A stretch of DNA of 64,000 nucleotides. Source: Terriglobales bacterium (lineage in GTDB: Bacteria > Acidobacteriota > Terriglobia > Terriglobales > Acidobacteriaceae). Positions 8,479-19,495 of the stretch are shown here, piece by piece. The stretch covers positions 62,001 through 126,000 of the forward strand of contig DASPRM010000025.1 in the NCBI GenBank assembly GCA_035624455.1, given 5' to 3'. Below the pieces are notes generated by a model. That model was not told the DNA's origin. It worked only from the letters and a program-made list of their open reading frames with translations, and did not search any database. The stretch's first letter is position 1; every line of letters starts with the position of its first letter. A program made the translations under genes and the position numbers.

Positions 8479-10263
8479 CTATCCGTGTACGGCGCGTTGC
8501 TTTCCCGCCTTGCGCTTGGGAGGTGGAGCAGGCGCGGACGGGGCTGGGGCATTCGGATCGGGAGCGATCTCGTTTGCCGTCACGAACTGCGGCTCGATAT
8601 CGACAGGCACGCCCTGCAGCTTATCGAGCACGGCCTTCACCGCGGGACGAAGCACGGCGAGGTTGTCCAGCATCTGCTTCGCGCCATCGTGATCGCCGGT
8701 GGCTTCCAGTGTCAGCAGCTCGTGCGTCAGGTCGCGGACCGCGGGTTTGATTTTCTGGAAATCGACGCCGAAAGTTCCGTCGGGGCGGGCGACGAATGCG
8801 CCTCTGGCCATCAGGTAGTTGAACTGCAGCGCCATGCCCTTGCCGTGGGCTTCGTTCAAGCCAAACCGCAGACTGCGGAAAGCCGAAGCAAGAAACGTGG
8901 TGTAGAGCTGGCGTTCGGCGGCTTCATCAGCGGGGAGGATGCCGGTGAGGTCCATCTCCTTCGCGTGATCCATCATGTACTGCAGCGCAAAAAGGCCGGT
9001 GACGTCGGCTTTGGCTTCTTCAATGGCGCTGTAGACCTCTTTCAATTCCAGGCGCGGATTGGTTTCGCGGCCGGCGATGATGATCTGGTGGGGTCCCAGG
9101 CCATGCATCAGTTCGTGAGCGAGGATATGGGTGAAGAACGGTTCGAAGCTGACGTCGGCCTGCTGCTGTGGCGCCAGTGCGCGGCGCGCGATGGGAATCA
9201 GCACGCTGCGGAATTTGGCTTCCTGAATATTCCTCAGCATGACGCGCTTGCTGCCCTTGAGCTGCACCACGCGGTCATCATTGGGCAGGTTATAGGCGGC
9301 TGATTGCACTCCCTTTTCGCCATCGCCGGAGCTGAAGACCTCATTTACCACACGAATGGGAGCGGCGGCGCCGAGCTTGGGAGTGCGGTATTGGGGATCC
9401 TCGGGCAGATTGTCCTCGATCTCCTGCAAATGTTTTGCGAAAGCCGCAAGCTTGTTGGTTTCGGCGTCGTCGCGCAGATTGACGTAGGCCTCAAAAGCCG
9501 CTTTGTAGCCGAAGAGTTCGTCGTTGTAGGTCTCGTAGGGGCCGATGGTGATGTCGATGGGGGCGTCCAGATCCATCCAGTCGATGTCGCTCTGGTAATA
9601 ATCGTTGGACAGGAAGGCGGCAGCGCGCGAATTGAGAAATTTCTTGAGCGATGCATTTGGAGTAAGCGCTGCAGCCTCTCTCAGCAGCGCGGCGGCCTTC
9701 TCCAGATCCGCCTGATATTCCTGGTTGTAGGGGACAACTCGCAGCTTGCCAGCGGTATCGCGGCGAATCACGGTAAAAAAGCCGGTGGCCAGATCTTGCT
9801 CGTCCTTAGAGAGGGTCTTGAGCCAGTCTTCGAATTCAGACTTGGTCATGTTTTCGGGATAGAAGTTCGCGCCGGGAAGCTTTTGGGGAGGAACCCCGGG
9901 GAGGAAGGCTCTGTGTTCATCCAGCTCCGACCAGGGATTTTTGTTGATCCAGTAGTAGTGTGCGCGAGCTTCGCCCAGAGGCGTTCGGTCCAACTTCACC
10001 TTATCGTAGGTTGCGAGATTCTGGCTCCAGAGCTGGCGCATGAACAGTGGATTCAGAATGCGCGCGGCCTGAATCAGCTTGGCCAGCGCCTGCTGGTCAC
10101 CATTAATCAGGTGGCTGGTGTCCACCCGGATCTGCGTGGGAGCGAAGCGCGCGATCATGATATTGAGCTGGCCGAGGTTGGGAGGAGCGCTTTCGGGCTT
10201 GCTTTGAGCACTGGCCAGCACGAAAGCAAACAGAACGAATATTGCGAGGAGAATCTTCAGCAT
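8479..10263 (-). CDS. Exported M49-like zinc peptidase (dipeptidyl-peptidase III-related)
   Basis: The protein opens with a signal peptide (MLKILLAIFVLFAFVLASAQ). A zinc motif HELMHGLGPH lies near residue 383 and is followed about 28 residues later by EEAKADVTGL, which matches the EExxAD/E third-ligand motif of the DPP III (M49) family. Classical M49 enzymes have a six-residue HExxxH; here the spacing is HExxH, so this is a divergent branch. The C-terminus is a Pro/Ala-rich tail ending in basic residues. A GTG three codons upstream (10272) is an alternative start. Probable role is peptide degradation in the periplasm. The zinc-peptidase assignment is firm, the substrate unknown. Confidence 0.8.
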   Translation of the reverse strand: MLKILLAIFVLFAFVLASAQSKPESAPPNLGQLNIMIARFAPTQIRVDTSHLINGDQQALAKLIQAARILNPLFMRQLWSQNLATYDKVKLDRTPLGEARAHYYWINKNPWSELDEHRAFLPGVPPQKLPGANFYPENMTKSEFEDWLKTLSKDEQDLATGFFTVIRRDTAGKLRVVPYNQEYQADLEKAAALLREAAALTPNASLKKFLNSRAAAFLSNDYYQSDIDWMDLDAPIDITIGPYETYNDELFGYKAAFEAYVNLRDDAETNKLAAFAKHLQEIEDNLPEDPQYRTPKLGAAAPIRVVNEVFSSGDGEKGVQSAAYNLPNDDRVVQLKGSKRVMLRNIQEAKFRSVLIPIARRALAPQQQADVSFEPFFTHILAHELMHGLGPHQIIIAGRETNPRLELKEVYSAIEEAKADVTGLFALQYMMDHAKEMDLTGILPADEAAERQLYTTFLASAFRSLRFGLNEAHGKGMALQFNYLMARGAFVARPDGTFGVDFQKIKPAVRDLTHELLTLEATGDHDGAKQMLDNLAVLRPAVKAVLDKLQGVPVDIEPQFVTANEIAPDPNAPAPSAPAPPPKRKAGKQRAVHG

Positions 10264-10287
10264 AAGCTTCACAGGTAATTCCGAAAG

Positions 10288-12258
10288 CTACTTTGGCCTC
10301 ACCGCAACCAGGTCGGGAGTAAACGATACCGAGATCTGTTGCGCATCGGTACCGGCGCTGGTGTCGATGCGATGGACGGTGTTGTCGCTCCCGCCGACGT
10401 AAACCGCGGATCCATCGAGCTTGACCCCGCCGCTGAACGCCACTGCGCCGTTAGCCAGAGGTATGGTCGAGGTCGTCCCCGCCGACGTGTTGTAGACGAT
10501 CAGATTGGATTGATCGGTGACGATGTAAGCCTTGGAACTGTCAGGCAGAAAGATGATCTGCCGCGGGGTGAACGAGCCCTGGCCAGTATCGAAGGAACTC
10601 AGCACGTCGGAAAGCGTAGGAGGACAACCGGCTCCATCGGTGGTAGCCGCGACTACTTCCAGCTTGGGTGGATCGAGAGCCAGGACGGCGGTGCCATTCG
10701 GTAAGGCGCCGATCAGGGATGGAGTGGCAGCGGTAGCAATGGCATCCGCTTGGGAGCCGTCGCAGCTGGCCCGAGCGGTGATGGACGACGTTACGCCCCC
10801 AGCGAGATAGAAGAAGGAACCCTGAGTGAGCGCCGCGACCGAATTGGCGGCAGCGCCGAGAGTAATGGTCTGGAGCGCAGTGGAGGGAGAGAAAACATCC
10901 AGAGCAGTTCCCGAGACAATAAAGGCTTTGGAGCTATCGAGAAGATAGTCGGCGACGGGATTGCCAGAGATGACGATGGTGTTAGGGATGGTGTTGCTGC
11001 CTACGTCATATACAAAGACAGCGCCACTGCTGGAATTGGAATAGAGGACCTTATTGCCGTCGGGAGAAACTCCGATCACTGTTCCGGGTGTGCTGATCAG
11101 AGTGGTGACGGTGTTCGTGGAAGTATCAAATGACATCAGGCCATTGGCGCTTCCGAGGTAAGCCTTGGTGCCAGATTTGTTAAAGACAAAGGAATTCGGA
11201 GTGTTGGGCAGGGTGATCGCGGTGCCCGCAGTGTTCGCAGTGGCGTCAATAGGAACCAGGGAGGTGGTGCTGGTGCCGGTTGCGTAAACTGTGGTGCTAG
11301 TGGTTCCGCTGACAGTGCCGATGGCGAGATTACTGAAAATCGCCTTAAACCCGGAATTACACGATGGGGGCGAGCACGAAGCGCCAATTCCGGTGACGCC
11401 AGCCCCGACTGCGCTCACGGTTCCACCCGACACCGTCGCTACCGCCGGCTGGGTAGAATTCCAGGTGGGGATCACTCCGGTCACAGTCACGCCTTTGCTG
11501 TCCACCATGTCTGCGGTCAAGGAGACAGTAGTGCCAGAGCTGAGGCTGAAGGTGGTATCGGCGGCGTTTGAGACGTGAACGTGAATGCTTTGAACGGCGC
11601 AGGTGACAAAACCCGCGCCCGCGCTGGTGATGTTACCCACGCTGGCGAAAACCTGAGTCTTGCCAGGATTTTTCGCGGTAGTTACGCCGTTGGTATCGAT
11701 GGAAGCGACATTTGCGTCGCCTACCTGCCAAGTAATCGAGCCCACCAGTGAGGTCACATCGGTTCCGCCGCTCAGAGCCTGAACAGTGAACTGGGTGGTG
11801 CTGCCGTTGGACACGCAATCCACCGAGGTGGGAGTGATCTTCACCGTGTCCACTTTGGGGTGAACGAAAATAGTGACGGTAGCGGTGATCGAGCTGGTGG
11901 AAGCAGTGATAGTTGCCGATCCGCTCTGGCCTGTTTGGCAATCGACGAAGGCGGAGTCCCAGATTCCGCCGCAGGCGTTAACCAGGGTTTGCGTCGTGTT
12001 GGGACTGGTAGGGGAGGACAACGTGACCACGCCCGGATTGCTGGAAGAGAAGGTTACTGTTTGTCCGCTGATGGTATTGCCAGATTGGTCAGACACCGTT
12101 GCCAGCAAGCTGACAACCTGTCCTGAGTTTAAAGATGCGCCGATGGGGGTGATCGAGATTTGAGATGGGACCGGGGCTTTGGAGCCGCCACAATTGGTGA
12201 GTGCAGGAATAAGGAGAAGGAGCGCCGGGAGCCCAATCAGAGAACGAAACCGCCGCAT
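10288..12258 (-). CDS. Lipoprotein with bacterial Ig-like domains and a beta-propeller
   Basis: A 656-residue exported protein with a lipobox (ALTNCGG, Cys at residue 23), so it should be lipid-anchored. Residues of about 30-330 form repeats of the Big-type immunoglobulin-like fold, seen as recurring stretches such as ITPIGASLNSGQVVSLLATV and VKITPTSVDC. The rest has repeated short beta strands like a YVTN/surface-layer propeller (SFVFNKSGTKAYLGSANG; FLPDSSKAYIVTD; DGSAVYVGGSD). It is rich in Ser, Thr and Val and poor in charge. The ribosome-binding site GGGGAGG lies 5 nt before the ATG. Likely a surface binding or structural protein; ligand unknown. Confidence 0.8.
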   Translation of the reverse strand: MRRFRSLIGLPALLLLIPALTNCGGSKAPVPSQISITPIGASLNSGQVVSLLATVSDQSGNTISGQTVTFSSSNPGVVTLSSPTSPNTTQTLVNACGGIWDSAFVDCQTGQSGSATITASTSSITATVTIFVHPKVDTVKITPTSVDCVSNGSTTQFTVQALSGGTDVTSLVGSITWQVGDANVASIDTNGVTTAKNPGKTQVFASVGNITSAGAGFVTCAVQSIHVHVSNAADTTFSLSSGTTVSLTADMVDSKGVTVTGVIPTWNSTQPAVATVSGGTVSAVGAGVTGIGASCSPPSCNSGFKAIFSNLAIGTVSGTTSTTVYATGTSTTSLVPIDATANTAGTAITLPNTPNSFVFNKSGTKAYLGSANGLMSFDTSTNTVTTLISTPGTVIGVSPDGNKVLYSNSSSGAVFVYDVGSNTIPNTIVISGNPVADYLLDSSKAFIVSGTALDVFSPSTALQTITLGAAANSVAALTQGSFFYLAGGVTSSITARASCDGSQADAIATAATPSLIGALPNGTAVLALDPPKLEVVAATTDGAGCPPTLSDVLSSFDTGQGSFTPRQIIFLPDSSKAYIVTDQSNLIVYNTSAGTTSTIPLANGAVAFSGGVKLDGSAVYVGGSDNTVHRIDTSAGTDAQQISVSFTPDLVAVRPK

Positions 12259-12535
12259 TTAACCTCCCCGCCCGATAAGTGCTTCGGGCGGAAGCAATTA
12301 AGTCACACCTCAAAATTCCTCAGTGTAGAGGCTGGTAGGTTTTTCGGCAAGACGAGTCGCGGGTAGGCGCGAGTCCAGCCAGTCCGAACGGATGCGGATG
12401 CGAACTTAGATGCCAGCGGCAGGTGATTTTGTGAGGTGGCCGCGAAGAATTTTGCAGTAATTGCGGTTTGCGTGCTGTATATGAGGGCATAACAGCTTGC
12501 GGGTGAGCGGCAGTCGCGGCAGGAGAGTGTTTTTA

Positions 12536-12564
12536 TTGACGGTTCTGGAAGCGGTTGCTATATT
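12536..12564 (+). promoter_or_regulatory. Near-consensus sigma70 promoter of the str/rif block
   Basis: TTGACG at 12536-12541, a spacer of exactly 17 nt, then TATATT at 12559-12564. An AT-rich stretch follows, and the motif points toward rpsL. It is the best promoter match I found in the window and stands where a ribosomal-protein operon promoter is expected. Transcription would start near 12571. Confidence 0.75.
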
Positions 12565-12570
12565 AAAAAG

Positions 12571-12963
12571 GTTCCGCGAGTTGGTTTAGTCTGCGTAGTA
12601 GCGACTGAGCTGTTGTAGGGTATGCGTCTGTTGAGGGAGTGTTGGCAGACGCTCTCGCTGAAAACCTGCGCTGCCTCCGACATTTAAGGATCAGGCGTGA
12701 CTGAGATTGAGCGTCTGGTCTGGAGGGTATGCAGGGTCCGGAAAGCGAAACGGAACGCCCCCGACATCAGGGGAATGATGTGGACCGGGCGTCACCGTCG
12801 TAATCCAATCTCGAAAACCTAAAGAGCCTCCCGATCAGTAATGAGCTGGGAGAGTATGGCCGAGAGAACAGCGGCCAGCCCGGCACGGGTCACGGTGAGT
12901 CGACGACCTCCGATTCGGCTGCGAAGCCGACGGGGGATTTGCGCGTGAAGGAGCGGCAAACGA
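12571..12963 (+). other. Long untranslated leader of the rpsL operon
   Basis: About 390 nt separate the predicted transcription start from the GTG of rpsL. I find no convincing coding frame here. Several short inverted stretches are present, for example around 12890-12935 (TCCGATTCGGCTGCGAAGCC). The length suggests a structured leader for feedback control, but no known riboswitch or ribosomal-protein site is recognised. The rest of the gap, 12259-12535, holds the upstream region of the minus-strand lipoprotein and nothing else I can name. Confidence 0.4.
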
Positions 12964-13829
<866 letters not shown>

Positions 13830-13989
13830 AGCCCAGCCGGCCGCAGAGCTGGCGGGAATGGGAAGAACGGGTTAGCGAGGCGGAGTTGAACGTTGTATCC
13901 GATCGCTGCAAGAAGCTGGGGATTTCCCCCTGAGGTTTTCGCGTCGCCCTCGCTTTAAGACGACGCGGGTTGAAGAAAAGGAAAAGGCA

Positions 13990-16080
13990 TTGGCCAGACA
14001 AGTTCCATTAGCGCGTTGCAGGAATATCGGCATCATGGCGCACATCGATGCCGGCAAGACCACCACCACGGAGCGGATCCTGTTCTATACCGGTCGCACG
14101 CACCGCCTGGGTGAGGTCCATGAAGGCACCGCCACGATGGACTGGATGGAGCAGGAGCAGGAGCGTGGCATCACCATCACCAGCGCCGCCACCACCTGCA
14201 ACTGGCGCGACGTGCGCATCAACATCATCGATACGCCCGGCCACGTGGATTTCACCGCCGAAGTGGAGCGCTCGCTGCGCGTGCTCGACGGCGCGGTGGC
14301 AGTATTCGACGCGGTGCATGGCGTCGAGCCGCAATCCGAGACAGTGTGGCGCCAGGCGGACAAGTATGGTGTTCCGCGAATTTGTTTCATCAACAAGATG
14401 GACAAGACAGGCGCGGATTTCGAACACGCCATGGACACGATTCGCAAGCGGCTGAATGCGCGTCCGGTGGCGATTCAGCTGCCGGTTGGGCAGGAAGCCA
14501 ACTTCAAGGGCGCGATTGATCTTTTCGAGATGAAGGCCGTGGTCTACAAGGACGAGACCATGGGCGCGGAGTATGAAGTCGAAGAGATTCCGGAAGAACT
14601 GAAGAAGAAAGCCAATGCTTTCCATAATCAGATGGTCGAGACGATTGTCGAAAATGATGACGACCTGCTGCACAAGTACATGGAAGGGGAGGCGATTTCT
14701 CCGGATGAGCTGAAAGCATCGCTGCGCAAGAGCACAGTCGCGCTCAAGGTTTTCCCGGTGATCTGCGGAAGTGCTTTCAAGAACAAAGGCGTGCAGCCGC
14801 TGCTGGATGCGGTGGTCGATTTTCTGCCTTCGCCAAACGACATTCCACCGGTGAAAGGGATCGATCCCGAAACCGACAAGGAAGTGGAACGCAAGGCGGA
14901 CGACAAGGAGCCGTTCGCGGCGCTGGCGTTCAAGATCATGAGCGATCCATTCGTCGGGCAGCTGGTGTTCATTCGTGTGTATTCCGGGCAGCTGAAGACC
15001 GGCGACAGCGTGTACATCACAGGCAAGCGCAAGACCGAGCGCATCGGGCGGCTCTTAAAGATGCACGCCAACAAGCGCGAGGAGATCAGCGAGATTTACG
15101 CCGGCGACATCTGCGCGTGCGTGGGGTTGAGGAACGTCACCACCGGCGACACCATCTGCGATGAGGACAAACCGATTCTGCTGGAGTCGATCGAGTTTCC
15201 GGCACCGGTGATTGCAGTTGCTGTGGAACCGAAGACGAAGGGCGATCAGGAGAAGATGGGGCTGGCGCTGTCACGGCTGGCGCAGGAAGACCCCACGTTC
15301 CGGGTTTCTACAGATCCGGACAGCGGGCAGACGATTATCGCGGGCATGGGTGAGCTGCACCTCGAGATCATCGTTGACCGCATGATGCGCGAGTACAAGG
15401 TGGAGGCTAACGTCGGCAAGCCGCAGGTCGCGTACCGCGAGACCATTCGCAAGCCGTCGGAGGCAGAAGGCAAGTTTATCCGCCAGACGGGAGGCCGCGG
15501 GCAGTATGGTCACGTCAAGATCCGTCTGGAGCCGAATGCAGGCAAGGGCTTCGAGTTCGAGAACGAAATCGTGGGCGGCGTGGTACCGAAGGAGTACATC
15601 AAGCCGGTCGAATCAGGCATTCGCGAAGCGCTAGAAGGTGGCGTGCTTGCCGGATACGAGATGGTGGATGTAAAGGCCACTCTCTATGACGGCAGCTACC
15701 ACGAAGTTGATTCCAGCGAAATGGCTTTCAAGATCGCGGGCTCGATGGCGTTTAAAGAAGCCGCGCGGAGAGCCAGCCCGGTGCTTCTTGAGCCGGTGAT
15801 GTCAGTCGAGGTGGTGGTGCCGGAGGATTTCATGAGCGCCATCATTGGCGATCTGAACTCGCGGCGCGGCCGCATTGAAGGCATGGAGCACCGCGCGGGT
15901 TCGCAGGTGATCCGCTCATTTGTGCCGCTGTCGGAGATGTTCGGATATGCCACCCAGATGCGGTCGGCTACTCAGGGGCGCGCGACATTCTCCATGCACT
16001 TCGCGCGGTATGAAGAGGCTCCGCGATCGGTGGCGGAGGAGATCATCGCACGCGTGCAAGGAAAGACGGTGAGCAAGTGA
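13990..16080 (+). CDS. fusA: Elongation factor G
   Basis: Ribosomal translocase GTPase. G1 is [10 protein letters not shown]2 [11 protein letters not shown]3 DTPGHVDF, and G4 NKMD ([14 protein letters not shown]); the later domains run through [18 protein letters not shown] to the C-terminal [19 protein letters not shown]. At 696 residues it is the standard bacterial size. The start is TTG at 13990, preceded by AAGGAAAAGG; no ATG is available before the conserved N-terminus. Its stop overlaps the start of the following unknown gene by 4 bp (GTGA). Confidence 0.98.
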   Translation: MARQVPLARCRNIGIMAHIDAGKTTTTERILFYTGRTHRLGEVHEGTATMDWMEQEQERGITITSAATTCNWRDVRINIIDTPGHVDFTAEVERSLRVLDGAVAVFDAVHGVEPQSETVWRQADKYGVPRICFINKMDKTGADFEHAMDTIRKRLNARPVAIQLPVGQEANFKGAIDLFEMKAVVYKDETMGAEYEVEEIPEELKKKANAFHNQMVETIVENDDDLLHKYMEGEAISPDELKASLRKSTVALKVFPVICGSAFKNKGVQPLLDAVVDFLPSPNDIPPVKGIDPETDKEVERKADDKEPFAALAFKIMSDPFVGQLVFIRVYSGQLKTGDSVYITGKRKTERIGRLLKMHANKREEISEIYAGDICACVGLRNVTTGDTICDEDKPILLESIEFPAPVIAVAVEPKTKGDQEKMGLALSRLAQEDPTFRVSTDPDSGQTIIAGMGELHLEIIVDRMMREYKVEANVGKPQVAYRETIRKPSEAEGKFIRQTGGRGQYGHVKIRLEPNAGKGFEFENEIVGGVVPKEYIKPVESGIREALEGGVLAGYEMVDVKATLYDGSYHEVDSSEMAFKIAGSMAFKEAARRASPVLLEPVMSVEVVVPEDFMSAIIGDLNSRRGRIEGMEHRAGSQVIRSFVPLSEMFGYATQMRSATQGRATFSMHFARYEEAPRSVAEEIIARVQGKTVSK

Positions 16081-16487
16081 GCAGCACTGGCGGGCAGGAT
16101 TTTGTCGTAGCAGTTAAGGGAGCAGTTGGCTCCGAACAGGAGTGGAAACAGGCACTCGCGGCCGAGGCTTCTGGCAAGGCTACTGATCCTGGAACCCAGG
16201 CGGAAGAGAGGCTGCGCGCAAGGGGCCGAACTCTAGGGGAGAAGGTACAGGAGATTCTCTTGGGGCTCGGGGATCAGTACCGGCTTTTGGCTGTGATCTG
16301 GGAAGGCTTCAGGGCGCGTTGGTTGGTAAGGATCCAGAGTCCACGAGGGGTCTCCGAGATCCCAATTCCTGCGGAGGTCGCTGACGGCGTTGTCGAATCC
16401 GAGGGAATGGATGACACGGAACGGTTGAAGAATCTGGTGTTATTCGGAGCCGGCAGGCAAGACTTGATTTTCAAGCGGAACGCGTGA
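16077..16487 (+). CDS. Unknown protein between fusA and tuf, first gene
   Basis: A 136-residue predicted soluble protein that I do not recognise. It starts at a GTG inside the fusA stop (GTGA overlap), which implies translational coupling to EF-G. The middle is charged ([20 protein letters not shown]), followed by a hydrophobic beta-like stretch ([19 protein letters not shown]) and an acidic segment. No signal peptide or membrane helix is seen. Its own stop overlaps the next small gene. The paired overlaps and the place inside a highly expressed operon support a real gene. A role connected with translation is a guess from position only. Confidence 0.65.
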   Translation: MSSTGGQDFVVAVKGAVGSEQEWKQALAAEASGKATDPGTQAEERLRARGRTLGEKVQEILLGLGDQYRLLAVIWEGFRARWLVRIQSPRGVSEIPIPAEVADGVVESEGMDDTERLKNLVLFGAGRQDLIFKRNA

Positions 16488-16768
16488 TGCTGGCTGGCAA
16501 GAGGGTTCGCTTCTGGCTTTCCGTGGCAGGCAGGGCGGAATTGCCTGAACCACTCAATACCGGCAATGCAACCGACAATTCAGTGGAAGCTTTGGTCGTT
16601 GACGAAGGTCGATTGGGAGTTTGGGTTTCGGTGGAAACGGAGGATATGCAACTGTGGCACGGTTTGCCTGCAGTGATGCTCTTGAAATGGGAGCACTTCT
16701 GTACGGCGCTCACCACGTACGAAACACGCCAATCCGCCGAGCGACCACAGCCCGGATTTCGACCGTAA
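16487..16768 (+). CDS. Unknown protein between fusA and tuf, second gene
   Basis: A 93-residue product beginning [20 protein letters not shown] and containing DEGRLGVWVSVETEDMQLWHG and LLKWEHFCTALTTYE. The pattern of short beta strands with Trp/Val and the VRFWLSV opening suggest a small beta-barrel-like fold, but no family is recognised. The ATG shares one base with the upstream stop (TGATG); a GTG at 16484 is an alternative with a 4-bp overlap. It is followed after 36 nt by tuf, which has its own GAGGAG site. With its upstream neighbour it forms a coupled pair inserted in the str operon. Confidence 0.6.
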   Translation: MLAGKRVRFWLSVAGRAELPEPLNTGNATDNSVEALVVDEGRLGVWVSVETEDMQLWHGLPAVMLLKWEHFCTALTTYETRQSAERPQPGFRP

Positions 16769-16804
16769 GCTGACTAGTCAGAATATTGAGGAGCACACGC
16801 ACTC

Positions 16805-17992
<1,188 letters not shown>

Positions 17993-18002
17993 GGAGTGAG
18001 CA

Positions 18003-18155
18003 ATGCCGCGAGAAATTGTGACCTTGCAATGCAGTGACTGCAAGGAAAAGAACTATTCGACGACAAAGAACCGGAAGACGACGACCGAGCGGCTGGAGTT
18101 CAAAAAATTCTGCCGCCGTTGCCGCAAGCACACGCCGCACAAGGAAGTGAAGTGA
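18003..18155 (+). CDS. rpmG: 50S ribosomal protein L33
   Basis: A 50-residue protein, [20 protein letters not shown] onward, ending [16 protein letters not shown]. Two Cys pairs (CSDC and CRRC) make it the zinc-binding C+ form of L33. It starts 10 nt after the tuf stop and precedes tRNA-Trp and secE, the classical place for rpmG. The 190 nt between it and the tRNA contain repeats. Confidence 0.95.
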   Translation: MPREIVTLQCSDCKEKNYSTTKNRKTTTERLEFKKFCRRCRKHTPHKEVK

Positions 18156-18186
18156 CGCCGTTTGGCAGGCGTCTGAGCCTGCAGGC

Positions 18187-18210
18187 GTCATCCTGAGCGC
18201 AGCGAAGGAT
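18187..18210 (+). repeat. Dispersed repeat end fragment
   Basis: GTCATCCTGAGCGCAGCGAAGGAT, the left-end consensus of the dispersed intergenic family, directly before the duplicated tRNA fragment. Confidence 0.6.
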
Positions 18211-18213
18211 GGC

Positions 18214-18245
18214 GGAAAAACAGGGGCGTAAGCTCAACGGTTAAA
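18214..18245 (+). pseudogene. Duplicated 5' end of tRNA-Trp (tRNA fragment)
   Basis: These 32 nt are identical to 18338-18369, which cover eight bases upstream of tRNA-Trp and its first 24 bases (acceptor 5' strand and most of the D arm). After this point the two copies diverge completely, and no matching acceptor 3' strand follows within tRNA distance. It is therefore a truncated tRNA copy and not a second gene. The two copies are 124 bp apart. Confidence 0.8.
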
Positions 18246-18284
18246 TGACCGCGATTTCCGCGGCGTTTGAGCCGCGGGCGGTCA
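18246..18284 (+). other. Strong two-part hairpin beside the tRNA fragment
   Basis: TGACCGC (18246-18252) pairs with GCGGTCA (18278-18284), and inside it CCGCGGC (18258-18264) pairs with GCCGCGG (18271-18277) around a GTTTGA loop, leaving a 5-nt bulge on one side. It joins directly to the duplicated tRNA 5' end. No U-run follows, so it is not a standard terminator; it may be an RNA processing signal or part of the mobile repeat. Confidence 0.6.
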
Positions 18285-18320
18285 CCCTGAGCGGAGCGAA
18301 ACGCAGTCGAAGGGCCTCAG
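18281..18320 (+). repeat. Dispersed repeat fragment, copy next to tRNA-Trp
   Basis: GTCACCCTGAGCGGAGCGAA followed by CGCAGTCGAAGGGCCTCAG. Both end motifs of the dispersed family are present but with almost no interior, so this is a short version of the element. Confidence 0.6.
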
Positions 18321-18345
18321 TCGTGAGCGGCTCTTCAGGAAAAAC

Positions 18346-18421
18346 AGGGGCGTAAGCTCAACGGTTAAACTGCCGGTCTCCAAAACCGGACTTGGGGGTT
18401 CGAATCCCTCCGCCCCTGCCA
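18346..18421 (+). tRNA. trnW: tRNA-Trp (anticodon CCA)
   Basis: Acceptor stem AGGGGCG (18346-18352) pairs with CGCCCCT (18411-18417); discriminator G at 18418; CCA is encoded at 18419-18421. The anticodon stem CCGGT/ACCGG encloses the loop CTCCAAA with anticodon CCA at 18380-18382. The T arm is GGGGG-TTCGAAT-CCCTC. The D stem AGCT/AACT has one C-A mismatch. The tuf-rpmG-tRNA-Trp-secE order is common in bacteria, which supports the assignment. Confidence 0.97.
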
Positions 18422-18520
18422 GTTCCAGCGGGTGTTGCGGCGGGACGTTAGGCGGAAAGACGTGGGACAGTGAACTGAGAGTTTGTGGAAGTAAAGGCTC
18501 CGAAGTTAAAGAAGGGTAGC

Positions 18521-18781
18521 ATGGCGAAAGCAGCAACAGTCCCAGCAATCCGGGAAGGCGGTTTTAACGCAATCAAGGCGTGGCCGCAGCGGATCAAGTC
18601 GTTCTACAACGACGTCCGCACGGAGATGAAGAAGGTCACCACACCCACTCGCAAAGAGGTACAGGCGACGACCACAGTCGTGATCATCGCCGTGTTTCTC
18701 TTCGGACTTTATTTCTGGATCGTGGATACCGCCATCGGCAAAACCATGGATCAATTGCTCCGGTATCTCGTAGCGCGTTAG
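18521..18781 (+). CDS. secE: Preprotein translocase subunit SecE
   Basis: Small essential subunit of the SecYEG channel. The 86-residue protein has the single-TM bacterial layout: an amphipathic helix with the conserved [20 protein letters not shown], then one membrane segment ([20 protein letters not shown]). The start is ATG at 18521 with AGAAGGG 5 nt upstream; a GTG at 18485 would add 12 residues without such a site. nusG follows after 11 nt, the usual pair. Confidence 0.95.
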   Translation: MAKAATVPAIREGGFNAIKAWPQRIKSFYNDVRTEMKKVTTPTRKEVQATTTVVIIAVFLFGLYFWIVDTAIGKTMDQLLRYLVAR

Positions 18782-18792
18782 CGATTCGACGG

Positions 18793-19437
18793 ATGAAAAC
18801 AGTAATGCAGGAAGAAGCGAACAAGAACGCGGCGGCGGAAGGCGGAGCAGAAAATGTAGCTCCTCCGGCAGAAGCCCAGCCCTCGGTAACGCAATCTGAG
18901 AACCCGCGGATGAAGTGGTACATCATCCACAGCTACTCGGGTTTTGAGCGCAAGGTGAAGGAATCGCTCGAGTCCCGGGTGCAGGCTTTTGGCCTGCAGG
19001 ACAAAATCGGGCGCGTGCTCATCCCCACCGAGCCGGTGACGGAAGTCCGCGGCGGTAAGAAATATACCGTCGAACGGATGTTTTATCCCGGCTACGTCCT
19101 CGTGGAAATGGATATGGATGACCACGTCTGGCACGTGGTCAAGTCCACTCCGCGGGTGACCGGATTCGTCGGCACCGGACAGCAGCCCACGCCCTTGTCG
19201 GCGGAAGAGGTGAACCAGATTGTGTATCGCGTGGCCGAGGGTAGGGAGAAACCGCGGCTGCGGGTGAAATTCGAGAAGAATGAATCGGTGCGGATCACCG
19301 AGGGACCGTTCTCCAGCTTTACTGGCGTGGTGGACGAAGTCAACGAAGACCGCGAGACCCTGAAAGTCATGGTGACGATTTTCGGGCGTTCGACGCCGGT
19401 TGAGCTCGGTTTCGCGCAGGTTGAAAAAGTAGCGTAG
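18793..19437 (+). CDS. nusG: Transcription termination/antitermination factor NusG
   Basis: Binds RNA polymerase and couples it with Rho or the ribosome. The NGN domain begins at residue 40 ([19 protein letters not shown]) and includes [12 protein letters not shown]-like [16 protein letters not shown]. The KOW domain follows ([19 protein letters not shown], then [20 protein letters not shown]). Ahead of NGN is a 39-residue Ala/Glu-rich, probably disordered extension. A start at the Met of MKWYII would remove this tail, but the ATG at 18793 lies in the right place after secE. Confidence 0.95.
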   Translation: MKTVMQEEANKNAAAEGGAENVAPPAEAQPSVTQSENPRMKWYIIHSYSGFERKVKESLESRVQAFGLQDKIGRVLIPTEPVTEVRGGKKYTVERMFYPGYVLVEMDMDDHVWHVVKSTPRVTGFVGTGQQPTPLSAEEVNQIVYRVAEGREKPRLRVKFEKNESVRITEGPFSSFTGVVDEVNEDRETLKVMVTIFGRSTPVELGFAQVEKVA

Positions 19438-19451
19438 CAAGATTTTTGAGT

Positions 19452-19483
19452 GCTGACGGCCACCTGAGAAAAAGGCTGTCAGC
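19452..19483 (+). promoter_or_regulatory. Hairpin in the rplK leader (possible L1 feedback site)
   Basis: GCTGACGGCC (19452-19461) pairs with GGCTGTCAGC (19474-19483), ten pairs with one G-U, around a 12-nt A-rich loop. It ends 12 nt before the rplK ATG. In E. coli L1 represses rplKA by binding a leader structure that mimics its 23S rRNA site. This hairpin is in the right place, but I cannot show L1 recognition from sequence alone. It could also be a weak attenuator after nusG. Confidence 0.45.
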
Positions 19484-19495
19484 CGAAGGCGAGAA

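Noticed and set aside
9304-10278. 324-codon plus-strand open frame
   Set aside because: Antisense to the M49-like peptidase, which has a signal peptide and zinc motifs.
18222-18294. A second tRNA gene starting AGGGGCG
   Set aside because: Only the 5' 24 nt match tRNA-Trp; no acceptor partner, anticodon arm or T arm follows.
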